Shown one piece after another: positions 11,201 to 22,658 of a stretch of 64,000 nucleotides of DNA (position 1 is the stretch's first letter; every line of letters starts with the position of its first letter). This DNA comes from Liolophura sinensis. Its lineage: Eukaryota; Mollusca; Polyplacophora; Chitonida; Chitonidae. Below the pieces are notes generated by a model. That model was not told where the DNA came from. It ran no database searches and saw only the letters and a list, made by a program, of their open reading frames with translations. The position numbers and the translations under genes were made by a program. The stretch covers positions 41,568,458 through 41,632,457 of the forward strand of contig NC_088300.1 of the NCBI RefSeq assembly GCF_032854445.1. The letters run 5' to 3'.

Positions 11201-14200
11201 TTTTTCTGTGATAACTGTGTCCTATATAATTTTTTTCTATGCATATACAGTGGCAGACTTTTTGTTCACCTAATCTTTACAGTATTTGTTTCAGGAATGA
11301 ACTATACAAGACATAAAATTCTTCAACAGATCTAATAATCTAATTATCTAATCTAATAATCTACTTATATTTTTAATTGGTGTGCTCATGAATTGTTCAC
11401 TGATATAACATGAATTGTTCACTGATATATCATGAATTGTTCACTGATATAACATGAATTGTTCACTGATATAACAGCGGTCTGGTTTATGAATAGCCTG
11501 TTTAGAAAAATTCTTCACCAGCGTACCTTTCATCAGAAGCAGCCTTTTTCACCTGATTCATGGCGTCATCACTAAACACTACCTGAAAATGAGAAATGTA
11601 AGCTTGATAGACACACAAGATTTCACTACACCTACAGAATATGCCCAGTATCACCAAAATTTACCAACATAATGCATTCATTTTACATCATCATACACAC
11701 TACGGAAACTACAAGTTATCCAGGGTGACATGTTCAGTATTAATCTTACCATGCCATGTCCGTTTGCCTCGAAATACAACCAACATCATACTCTAAAGCT
11801 TTGCAGTGCAAATGTTTGACTCCTGTAGGAACACAGGCAACAGGAATTTTAATCTTACCGTGCCATGTCCGTTTGCCTCGAAATACACCCCAACATCGTA
11901 CTCTAAAGCTTTGTGGTGTAAATGTTTGACTCCTGTAGGAACACAGGCAACAGGAATTTTCTGAAACATCAACACAGATACTTGTCTTTGGAATGATTTT
12001 AAAGCTAGAACACATGGGGAATTTTTATCTTATTGACATTTATGCTATTTCATTATTTATTTATAGTTAACGGGTTTTGTTTTACATTCCACAGTGAGGA
12101 ATATTCCACTATGTAAGAGCGGTCAGATGTATGAGTGCAGGAAAACCACCACCCTTTGGCAGGTACCTTATTAACCTCCTTACATGACGAATCTATATTA
12201 AGATATTAAGTCAGACTTTCAACAGTCTGCTTTACAAGGCTCAAAACATGACCACATGCCCTGGTCATGTGGAAATTAGAAAGTGGTCCTATTTCACTTA
12301 TTTTAAAAAGTCAGGGATACGTTTATCCTATAAACCATGCTTGAAACCTTGTTAACAGCTTCATCCAAGAATCAAGGAAGGTTTGTGACATGAAATCTTT
12401 CTCTGCTGACAATTCTTTATGTGGATGAACTATCACAAGCCAGATTTGTGATTTTTCAGACACAGGCCCCAATGTGACTGCAGCTTCAAATCAAACTCCA
12501 GCTAGTCTTCAAATTGGGAGGTTTGTCAAGTACACAGCAAGATGCGGTGTTTGTTTCTAATAAATGTCACAATTTATTTATTTATTTATTTGATTGGTGT
12601 TTTACACCGTACTCAAGCATATTTCACTTATACGACGGCGGCCAGCATTATGGCGGCAGGAAACCAGGCAGAGCCCCGGGGGAAACCCACGACCCATCCG
12701 CAGGTTGCAGACCTTCCCATGTACGGCCGGAGAGGAAGCCAGCATGAGCTCGACTTAAACTCACAGCGACCGCATTGGTGAGAGACTCCTGGGTCATTAC
12801 GCTGAGCTAGCGCGCTAACCAACTGAGCCACGGAGGCCCCTTAAATGTTACAAGGATAAAGACGTAAATCCATGACAACAAAACAATGCAGGTCTAATGA
12901 GCTTACCAGCTGTTGTCTGATGTACTTGGTTGAGCTGCCATTAGCGTAGGCAGTTTGAACCAGGCCCAGTTTCAGCTTGAGGCCACTCTGTGTTACCAGG
13001 TTTGTCAAATACCCAGCCACCTGAGGGGAAAGAACAAGATTATTTGGTTTACATATATACATGTATATATGACAGAATATGCCTAGGTATTTAAGGCAGT
13101 ACCAACCTTACATCTACACATGAAGCAATTTAAATCACAGCATATTTATTCCAATAAAAAGGAGTTTTACCATGACTGAATCCTAAATTATCACCAGTGT
13201 AAATATTTAAATAAAACTTACCAATGTTGCTATTTTATCACCATCAAGGAGATGAAATTTTCCATCTGTATAGAAAAAAGTTGCAAACAATGAATAATAA
13301 TTAAGAACGTTTAATACAGTTAATAACAACTCTGAAAAGAAATATGTATTGGAAGAAAAAATGTGAAGTCACCTTGAAGTACTATTCATGTATTTTTAAG
13401 ACGTGTTTATTGCTTTTTTGTGACACTTATGAATATTCTGGTTTCATGCAGAAGTTGTGGCTCATTCAAATAAACGTTCATCATTTCATAATCAGACACT
13501 CCAGCCTGCACATGTAGCCTTTATTCAAACTAAGCCACAGAAAAACATTTAAATTACTTGTTTGTACTGAAAAATTACGCAAATATAATATATTTAAGTT
13601 AAATGAAGTCAAGAGAAGATGCTTATGATCAGTTACCTTTGTCAAAGAAGTAGAAGACAATTCTATCAGCATCTCCATCAAAAGACACCAGTTTTACCCC
13701 AGCATCTGCGTTACAGCCTGTTACAGAGAAAACATGGCCTGTGTTAGCATGCCTAATCACTCTCACATCAATCACATGCCTTTGATGGTCAGTGGATACA
13801 TGTATGTAACTAGGCAAAGATGGATAAAGTCCCGATTTATTAAACATTTATTAAGAAATAAGACAAAATTATGACCAAATATGGTATTTCTTACCAATTG
13901 GCCCCTTCTGTTGAACTTTAACATAGTCTGCTCCACACTGATTAGAAAAAAAGAAGTATGGGAAACACATTAATTGAATCGTCATAGTTCAGTAGCAATA
14001 AGAAGTAACTGATCTTCTATCTTGCTTTCCTTGGCAAAATATTGTACAAGAAGTTTTCTTACATATATTAAATTAGAATAATTATGTCCTCTTCACCTGC
14101 TAGTGAGTTGAAAACTGATTTTAAAAAGCCAGCCTCAATGCTGAAATATCTATAGTGCCGCCTCAATGAAATGCAATGCTGAGGACACCAGAAATGACAC

Positions 14201-17200
14201 CACACAGTACACTGACACCGTCTCATGACTTCTAAAGCATGCTCAGTGCAAAGTGAAGTACTAAGAATTACAAAAACTGACACTTTAAAGCCTTAGGCTG
14301 CACCAGGGCCTTGATCTCATGCTTACGAGGAAAACATCCTAAGAACATGTTCAAGAGCATTTTTCTAGATACATGAGAGTTAATATACCTGTAGATTTAG
14401 CTTGCCACTTGATCCATCGTTGTATACTGTTATCTTTAATGTCTCCCCAATGTATTTCTGCATCTCTTTAAGCTTCACAGCCCCCACACCATTGGCAGCA
14501 TCCACTACAGTGACAGGGGAGTACTTGGTCCCTAGAGGAAGCCTGTATACAAAATGTAACCCACAACAGCTCAGGACTACAGGCATGGAGAATTTTCTGG
14601 AGGATCTCTTCTAGCCCCAACGGAATTAAAAAGCAGCAACTAGTCTTAATAAAAGTAGTTCATATTATATATAAAACCCATATATCAAGACCTGAAGTGC
14701 AAAACATTACCTTCTAGTTGTTTACTAGGAATATCACGAAAAAAAAAAAAAATGAAGACAAAACCAGGCGTCATAACCAGGTTATTGTAACTATTTACAA
14801 CAACTTTTGGTCAGCAGGCTGGGGATATGCACATCTTTATACTTGAGGAATGAAGGCTAGTGGACTAGCTGTTAAAATACTATGAGATTGTCCTTAACCC
14901 TTCATTATATCAGTTTCAAACCTACACATACATGTACTAAGAGACTGTTAAGAGTCAAATATAGTACTGTACACGAAATATTGCTTTGTAGGCACAAATT
15001 ACGAATGTAGTCACAAAAAGTGATGCATATCTCATGAGGATGAAATATGCACAAACTACAATGGCAGTCTATTTTCAAACATCTGGTGATCCTATTATCA
15101 AAATAAACTCATTAACACTTGAAGTCACAGCAGCTCTTGATACAACTCACGTTTTTATGGAGCAGTTTAAATGCTGAGGAGAGTTTCTGGTAATAGCCTT
15201 CCTCTGTATCAGTTCCGTATGAGCCTTCGGTGTTTTTACATGTAACCATGTAATGCAGCTGTGGTGTTGTCAAAAGGCCTGCAACATGATTAGTTTGTTC
15301 ATCTACTGTGTTTGCTACCAGGTCTTAGTTATAGGTTATAGAAAGAATGCAAGATGACGTGGACGAGTTCTATTTTTGTGTGGCGGACAAATATTCCACA
15401 TCAGCCTGTATTCATTCTATATTATTTATTATACACTGAACATCGATCAATTCAACCAGGGAGCAATATTTGGTAGCTAAAAATGAAATTTTCACACAAA
15501 AAATGAAGGCAGCAAAACTTGTAATATTTTTATGAATGGCACAAAAATTTGTACAGGACAGAAAAGATATGGTGTCACTGTATGACGCCATGGTGACATC
15601 ACTTTTGTCATGACCATGTGTAATAGGAGTTACATGGGGCATGTTTGCCACAATCTTGAATGATAGGCAAATGTGGAAGGTGTGTAATAATGTAAATTTT
15701 TTTTTTCCACATAACTATTGGCACTTGTTGGTTACAAATGGTATCACTTATGACATTTGGCAAGTGATAAACACCACCATATCTGCATATAAGGCAAAAT
15801 TATTATTCAAATTTTATAAAACGTTGTGTACGTTAGAGTCTTGTAGTATTTATTAGCAGGTTGCAGATCCATATCAAGTCATGTCCTCAACAAGACGTAA
15901 ATTTTATGCATAATGTTTAAAAGCAAGAAAAAAAAAACAGAAAAGTTAAAATACAATTTCCCTTAATTTCTTCAATGTACACTTCCTCAATAAACAAATT
16001 ACCATAGTCCTTTGCATTTGTCTTCAGAGCTGAAACACCATCCATGACAGCCTGAGATAATGATGAGCTACTAGGTCTGAAACAGGGTGGGGTGAAAATG
16101 ATTAACTCTACATGTAATTGTGTGAACAATGTGACGCCATTTTGGCTATAATGGCAGCTTAAAGGCTAGAGTGAGCAGATCTCTTCCTTTGTATTTCAAT
16201 ATTGTTTTCTTCTGGTATACAAATAGTATCAAAGGAATTATTTTTGTGGTATCTTTCAGTAAGTTACAGCGGAATTCTATTCTAAGTCTAAAGTCGTGAT
16301 AATCAATACTAACAATCAGGATATATTCAGACAATAAACAAACATTATAAACACTTACCGGGTATCCTTTGCCACATATATATATCCTTCCACAGACATG
16401 TCAATGTTTTCCTTTTGTATAAGAGTCCGTAGAGACTCTGCCAAGCCATCATCCCTGTTATAATACATCATATAAAACATATATATAACACATCACAGAC
16501 ATCTTATGTACTACCAGTATAACTATCTGACTTTATAAAGTCAATGAATTAGACATGAATGTTTCAGGTTATTATTACAAATATGTTTGCTGGGGAAAAC
16601 CAGATCAACCCTCCAAAAAACAGCCCTACATTGAAATCTTTATTGGGTTTTGATAATTTTAAAAATTTATCTCTCAATGTTAATTTCTTTAAAATCTCAA
16701 CCTTTTCCATCAACAAGAATAATACAAGCAAGAATTCCTTACCATACAAATGATATTGTTCCAGATAGGGTTGGGTTATGCAAAACACAGAATGTTTAAA
16801 GGATGGACTCAGCAAGCATTTCAAATTAATCTATTCAAGAAGATCTCAAAAAATCTGCCTATTTAACAGCAAAAGATTCCACTCAGCATAAAATTATGCT
16901 ACAATTCCTATCAAGGAATGAGAAAACCAATCATGGACCAAACTTACGGTACATTAGCAATGTGAGTGGCATGTACTTCCCAAGAGGCCTCTAACATTTC
17001 CCCATGGGGGTCTATCAGTTTGACTCCATTATCTTCCTCTGGGTTGTGAGAAGCTGTGATCATCACACCAATGGTGGCTGAAGAAAACAAATACACCAAG
17101 ACTGAGTTTAACTTAATTCATGTGTTTTAATAATGTTTTTACTTTTAATCACATTTCAAATTGGACATACAATCTTTTGTGTTCCATACAGGTAAAATAC

Positions 17201-20200
17201 CATCAATAATAAATTACATTATGTATTTGTTGTCAGTATGCGCTCAACCGAAATATACATATATCACACATATGTAAATGTGTATCCAGGGTTCAACATC
17301 AGAATACTGGTACTTTAATGGGCTACAGAATCCATTCTGATTGGTTGGTGTGAGAGATAGGCATTTCCAGGCTGTATAATAATAATATCTTTATTTATCA
17401 AAGGTAGCTCGGTCAAGCTATAATGAAACTGTTCTTCACCAAGGCCTTCACAGACAAAACAATATATAGGAAGCATGTACTTCAGAGTCCCAGCAAAATA
17501 TACATCAATATACATAAAACAATATAAAGCATCGTGTAGGTTGAAAAGCGACGGTTCATACATTCATACATACAAAAACCAACAACACAACCAATAGTGC
17601 TGTCCCCACAACTGTCCCAACCAGCAAGAGAATTAGGGTAGTGGGAGACGGCCCACTGTTTGGTCTGAATAATGCACATGTGTGCAAGAGTGTTACAGGG
17701 ACTGAGCCTTACGAAAAGGTTTTCTATCATAACACATCTAAGTATAAAACATAAAAAAATAAAAAACATAAAAAAATAGAAAAACAAGAACATATCTCTT
17801 TAGGTTTTGACATATCAAATTTAGATTCCGAACAAGTAAAGTTAAGAGAGATGGGATATTATCTAGATGGTTGATACAGTGAAAGCATACATGCATACAT
17901 GTACATTTCAGTTGTTGTCTGAAGATAACTAATTTTAAGCAGCATGACTGAAAGCTTGATATGGAAGGGGTTTCTTTTACGTGTATTGGGAGGCAGTTCC
18001 ATAGTTTGATGCCGACATGTAAGACTTCCTGTCATGCCTAAGCTGTGCCTATATGTGTAAAATTTTCTGTCATGCCTAAGCTGACATTTAGGTACTGGTA
18101 TGGCAGATTTATTAAAGCATGACCAAGGCAGCAGAATTTGACCCATGAAATCAGTCAGCCAGTCAGCATGGATTCTGTATCCCTTTACTGTGTCAAGCTG
18201 GCGTGTTTAGTGACCACAGCGTGACACGTCTTTCAATGGCCAAAGCTTTACATGCCAAGAGACCAGTTACATGTATCACCTCACCTTTCCTTTCTTTTGA
18301 CCGCAGGACTGCCAGCAATCCCATTCTGTACATAACATGGTCAAGATTCTCAGCTCTGCAATGAAGCAAAACAAACAGTTGTAAACAGAGTGAAAGATTG
18401 ACGCCAGGCACAAAGCATTCTGTACATGACTGTGTCCATAGGTTTGACCTAAACATCACAGTTACACAGCCTAGCGTCACTATTATCCAAATTCCTCAAT
18501 CTTTTTGCCTATAAAACAAAGCGTTAATTTCAGTGAGATTTACACACCTTTTTAATTTGTTTTCAGAGACAAAACTACATTGTACAGGTTAACAAATTTC
18601 AGGATTTCACAAAAAGTATAATTTTATCAATCTACACCCAATAATGTTCTCAGAATATGCAGGAATGAACACCATGCAAACATGCAAAAAGGTTGAAGAG
18701 TTTCAGAAATTATTACACACTCTCTAAAGAGCTTTTTGCCCCTGCAATACTGGTGAAGTATATAACTATTCTCGTATTCATTCATTCATTCTCTGAACAG
18801 CTTCAGTCAAAAAACTAACCTATCATCCCCCTCCCGTCTCTAACTGTATCACGACCCCTAGATCAAAACTTACTCAAGAATCAACCTGCCAGTCAAAACT
18901 CACGATAAGCTTAAGTAAATATTAGACTCTGGTTTGTTATTTACACTTCCTGCTCAATATTGATGCATGGAGGTCCTTATCTGACATCAGCATGTACATG
19001 TACATCCTCCGATAGGTGGGCAGGTATAACACAGACGTCAGACATGTGAACACAGGCCAGATACAGGTTGATCATACATGTAAGAGTAACAGAAGTATAT
19101 ATATTTAACACATATTTATACAATACTGTAATTCTTCAACCTTTTAGCATGTTTGCAAGGTGTTTATTCAAGCATATTCTGCAGGCATTATTCCACTCAG
19201 ACTAATAAAATTATACTTTTGACGAAGCCCTGAGGCTGGCAACTCAATTTATGTAGTTTTATTTCCAAAATCACATTAAAAAGGTGCATGAATCACACTG
19301 ACAGTTCCTCTTTCACATGTGAAAAGGTATCTTCTGACTGCTTAAACTGGACTAAGTACAAAAAAACTACAATTTCACTTTATACACAGGTGTACCAGTA
19401 TAAGAAAAAATGTTTCTTTTGGGACATTTTGTAATTCAATTATTTTCGTATTTACATGTTCTCATTTAATCAAACGGGCATCACTCTCTATGTTAAATTA
19501 ACCAGACAAACCATGTCATTTCGAAAAATATATTCAATTAAAGTTCATTACCTCTACCAATGGAGGTTTTCATAATCTTTTCTCAGTGCAGTGTGGATTT
19601 ACACCTAGCCATAGATGTGTGGCCAGATGACTTATACAATTATACCATAACCTTCCAAGGCCACAATTAAGGACTTGTGGGATATATTAGACAGGTAAAG
19701 CAGTGTTACTATAGGTATAGTCAGTGATTAAACAGTAAAAAGAGAAAAGCGGTAACATCTCATAAACAATGTCACAAATAATAAACACAAATGGGGCTGT
19801 TGGAATGCTGTGAATTTTCTGAAAATTTACATATCAAGTCTTGCATATTCCATAACACACAGTAGTTATGACGGGGTATATATTCTGAACCCAAAGTACC
19901 TTGTTTCATTGTAGAAATGTATGCAGCTGACTGGTTCATTGGCAATTCTAAGAGGTTAACCCCACATGGCTATTTCAACTCTTCTCTTTATACTGGGCTG
20001 GTGGGGTATCATAGTCTCAGTGGCAGCATGGTATATTCTCTCAATAAAGGCACACCAGCCCCATATTCACATACGCATGCACCACCCAGACCCTTAACTG
20101 TGGTGAAGACGAAATGACTGCTGCTTTAGCAAAGAGTGTAAGGTGAATTTGGTCTCCTATGGCTTAGCCCCGAAAGACTCCTAAGCGATGTTGAGCAGCT

Positions 20201-20862
20201 AGGCGCATGTCCTGCTTCAAAGTGGGGCAGTGGAAGCCTTCGTAGCTATAATAAATCTATTAAATGGTGGCGGTGCAGTGGGTGCAGAAAGCAGACCTTT
20301 AGGTTGGTGTCTTTCATTTGTGCGAGACTTGTTCTATAACAAAGATAATCAGTCTGGACCTTCATTGTACAAAATTAACATTGTGTGCGTCGAGACTCCA
20401 ATGACGCTGGGCCAGTATAAATAAAAGAGATGCAGTCTTTCAGACTTGTCGCTATGTTACGCCAACCCAGTATAACACAGAGGAGTTCATATAGCTTAAA
20501 TATATTTAAATGAAAATAGCCCAAAATCATTATTTTTCAGATTTCTTTCTTGCTCCATTTTACTGAACACTGTTAAAGCTAAATTTATTATTCGATTAAG
20601 GTGGACATTGCGTGTGGATACCCGACAAGCCACATCAGACGTCTGGTGCATAAGACAACTTTCTTTTTCCAATACTGGCACAAGCCGACGTGGACAGGCG
20701 AGTCTTGGCCTTTCATACAAGCATTCATTTACGAACTATACCTCATCGCAGATAATACTACCTGGTTCGAAATCCTGCTGTTCCATACTGGATAACTTTG
20801 TCCACTTTTCGTGGATGTTTCTCTTGGGCAATCTTTTGAGCAAGATCCGTGATCGACTCCAT
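8288..20862 (-). CDS. PGM3: Phosphoacetylglucosamine mutase, 18 coding exons, complete
   Basis: The enzyme converts GlcNAc-6-P to GlcNAc-1-P on the way to UDP-GlcNAc in the cytosol. Coding exons in transcript order: 20862-20762, 18355-18285, 17077-16948, 16454-16359, 16076-16003, 15278-15151, 14542-14389, 13937-13895, 13717-13637, 13265-13222, 13020-12907, 11960-11859, 11582-11527, 10190-10127, 9737-9615, 9188-9067, 8759-8708, 8380-8288. The product is about 548 aa; human PGM3 is 542. Visible motifs: QYGTAGFRT near the start; phosphoserine loop [11 protein letters not shown] (Ser about 67); Mg loop DGDADR (about 279-284); sugar loop EANGHGT (about 373); phosphate-binding [10 protein letters not shown] (about 501). 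The start ATG has a good Kozak context and an in-frame stop upstream. All junctions keep phase except 15151/14542, where the exact splice is unresolved. A partial second copy of the 11859-11960 exon follows it. Confidence 0.96.
8823..8850. repeat. GA dinucleotide microsatellite
   Basis: About 13 uninterrupted GA units in the PGM3 intron next to the exon at 8708-8759. On the transcribed strand it is a CT tract about 64 bp upstream of that exon's acceptor, so it may add to the polypyrimidine context. Confidence 0.9.
9928..10083 (-). mobile_element. SINE, common family, truncated copy in a PGM3 intron
   Basis: The left (3') half is present from the ATTT tail run through 'ccatccgcaggttgctgaca'. 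The tRNA-like head is missing. A possible short direct repeat (aagtcatt) flanks it. It ends only 43 bp from the PGM3 exon at 10127-10190 and is in sense with the gene. Confidence 0.85.
11387..11474. repeat. 22-bp tandem repeat, four near-perfect copies
   Basis: The unit 'catgaattgttcactgatat' plus 'aa' is repeated four times, ending about 50 bp from the PGM3 exon at 11527-11582. The high identity suggests recent expansion. Confidence 0.93.
11742..11960 (-). repeat. PGM3: Head-to-tail duplication of a PGM3 exon with its donor site
   Basis: Two adjacent copies of a 109/110-bp unit. Each holds the whole sugar-loop exon plus 8 bases of intron (gtaagatt). The upstream copy (11859-11960) has the acceptor and intact codons. 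The downstream copy (11750-11850) abuts the first copy's donor, has no acceptor, and has lost one base in the segment coding for GVYFEANG. Identity between copies is about 93-95% by eye. Confidence 0.95.
11750..11850 (-). pseudogene. Frameshifted second copy of the PGM3 sugar-loop exon
   Basis: It reads [20 protein letters not shown] as in the parental exon. A one-base deletion then turns the EANGHG sugar loop into an unrelated frame. It keeps a usable donor (gtaagatta) but lacks an acceptor. It can only be included if the first donor at 11858 is skipped. That would add 109 nt, shift the frame and stop before the phosphate-binding domain. Confidence 0.85.
12573..12841 (-). mobile_element. SINE, common family, full length with target-site duplication
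   Basis: It runs from the ATTT tail through the body to the tRNA-like head 'gctcagttggttagcgcgct' (read on the minus strand). Direct repeats 'taaatgtcacaa' (12561-12572) and 'taaatgttacaa' (12842-12853) bound it, differing by one base. It sits in the PGM3 intron 65 bp from the exon at 12907 and is in sense with the gene. Confidence 0.95.
17370..18180 (-). mobile_element. Possible decayed non-LTR retroelement end in a PGM3 intron
   Basis: Read on the minus strand it ends in an ATT-rich microsatellite tail near 17376-17392. A stretch near 17990 reads '[17 protein letters not shown]', which faintly resembles the C-terminus of CR1/L2-type reverse transcriptases ('LP..IR......FK..L'). No RT catalytic motif is visible. 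This is a weak call. Confidence 0.25.
18565..18705 (-). mobile_element. MITE-like element, partial copy (inverted)
   Basis: The reverse complement matches the left half of the elements at 19124 and 55334. That half runs from 'cttcaacctttttgcatgtt' through 'gcatattctg' to 'aaaattatactttt'. It is diverged, and its far end is not clear. Confidence 0.7.
19124..19330 (+). mobile_element. MITE-like element, near-complete copy
   Basis: It starts 'tactgtaattcttcaacctt' and runs to 'cacatgtgaaaaggt', where the right terminal inverted repeat is cut short. It aligns along its length with the copy at 55334-55549, which keeps both ends. No coding capacity. It lies in PGM3 intron 1. Confidence 0.8.
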
Positions 20863-22658
20863 GCCGCTGTGGTGCAAACCAACCTCCGCGCACTTTACCA
20901 CACTAAATACGACTTCTTACGCAGAAGAGTTCTCAGCAGCAGACGACGCAGCCCTCTTCCGTGTTCAGTCAGTATTGATCCTGTATTCAATTGTCGCCTG
21001 AATTCGTAACTCCAGCTTGACAGATTTCGGCTTGCTTTCAGCATTATTTCGGTTACTTCACAGCGCCTACTTTTAGCTCTACGGTTTCAATATTTTTTAA
21101 TCATAATGTAATCCGTGCATTCCTACAATACTCCTCCAATTTTTGGGACACCTATTCTGCTCTTCCCAGCAAAAGCACGCGTCATTGCCACAGAAAGAGT
21201 TCTCTTTTCTCACTCAGTCACAGCATCTAAACATGTACATACCTTTACTTGAAAAAACAAACAAAAAGAGTAAGAAATGTCATTTTTCGATCAGCACTAC
21301 AAATACCCGTCCTAAAATTAGAATTGCGGTACGTCTCTCACCTACTACCATTGTGCACAAATACCCTGGACTGAAAGGTCCACTCGTCTGTCATGGATCT
21401 TAAAAATATGTATCCTGCATCAGCTGTCAATGAGTGTACTGGGAAGCACTGTATAGAAGACCATCTTTATGCTTTTCACTATGCCCTTCATACTTGGTAA
21501 GTTAATCAAGCCTTTAATGACTTATCTCTTGTTGAGATCATATTCATCGAACGTCTAAAGACTTATGTCCGAAATTCAATCACAGCTTTAATTAAAATAT
21601 TTTGTTATACGAGGTTTGAAACTTGTGCAATGATTTTTGAATACAGAAAAATGCACCAATCACTATTTTGAGTTCTTTTCGGTGCCAAGTTTTGTCTTAC
21701 AATGCATTTGCAGTTTTTTACTTCAGTTCATGATAAGTATAAGCCTGGATCTATCACTCAGGTGTAAAATTACGAAGACCAAGCACATCCCATTTGCGTC
21801 ACGAGGTTTGATGCATTTAAAGATGAGGAAAGACAAACAAAACATCCTGTATGAGTGTGGCAAAACATGCTATAATCCTGTATGTTTATTTCACAAATTA
21901 TATACATGACCTAGGCTTAATAGCCTTTTACTCCATATAACATGGGTAAAATGTCCCATAACACGTAACAAATTATCATCAGTTTTCAGTTTACGTAATT
22001 TCGACAGAAATTTACTACCAAAACATGCAAAACAATTATTATTTTAGAAGACATAGTTAACATTTACATTCCATAAAAATTAAATGATGTGACTTCTAAA
22101 TGGATGCTATTTCAGTCCTAGCATACATGATCACCATGAAACTGGATCCACTGGGTCACTGTTGTGACATGCTCAGGCATAGAGACAAAACAGATCACTT
22201 AACAAAAAAACACAGTTGGTAAAATTATGCCACTGCTTCCATTATGATTGTCCATAAATTCAGTAGTACATGAAGTTTTTCAAATTTTCTCTCCACAAAT
22301 TAGGATGACATTGGTTCTGTTATGACAGGTAGTAGAAGGTTAAAGGTTTCCTTCAATCTTCTCTTTCCATCATCGTCACAAATCTCTCAGCATATCAACC
22401 GAAGACAGTCCAAAACTTGACATGCCCTATAATGAATATATTTCCATTAAGTAAGTGTCTGTTACAGGCCAATCATTTTAGATTTCACAATGAAAACTCC
22501 TACCATGCAATAGAGCTCTGCATGATGGAACAGTGAATTTTGCTAGGAACTGATACACATGTATTTTTCTAAAAATGTCTCAGACTTTCTTCTGGATGAC
22601 CTCTCTACGATGTACATGTAGTCTGAAATCACCATACAACTGTCCCAGGTTCTCTCTT
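20863..22658. other. Spacer between PGM3 promoter and MCMBP 3' end
   Basis: About 1.8 kb between two minus-strand genes. It must hold the PGM3 promoter and 5' UTR at the left and the MCMBP 3' UTR at the right. No TATA box or unambiguous poly(A) signal stands out. The open frames on the plus strand at 20608-21009 and 21143-21403 show no domain and the first overlaps PGM3 exon 1 antisense, so I do not call them. Confidence 0.55.

Noticed and set aside
12514-12831. Open frames such as the plus-strand ones at 12514-12781 and the minus-strand one at 12628-12831
   Set aside because: They lie in the SINE; matching frames recur in other SINE copies (5810, 26746, 57326).
20110-20480. Possible additional interspersed repeat
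   Set aside because: It has a slightly GC-richer, retroposon-like look and a weak 'ccagtataa' direct repeat, but I could not match it to any family or to another copy in the window.
20608-21009. 133-aa plus-strand open frame
   Set aside because: It overlaps PGM3 exon 1 on the opposite strand and has no family likeness.
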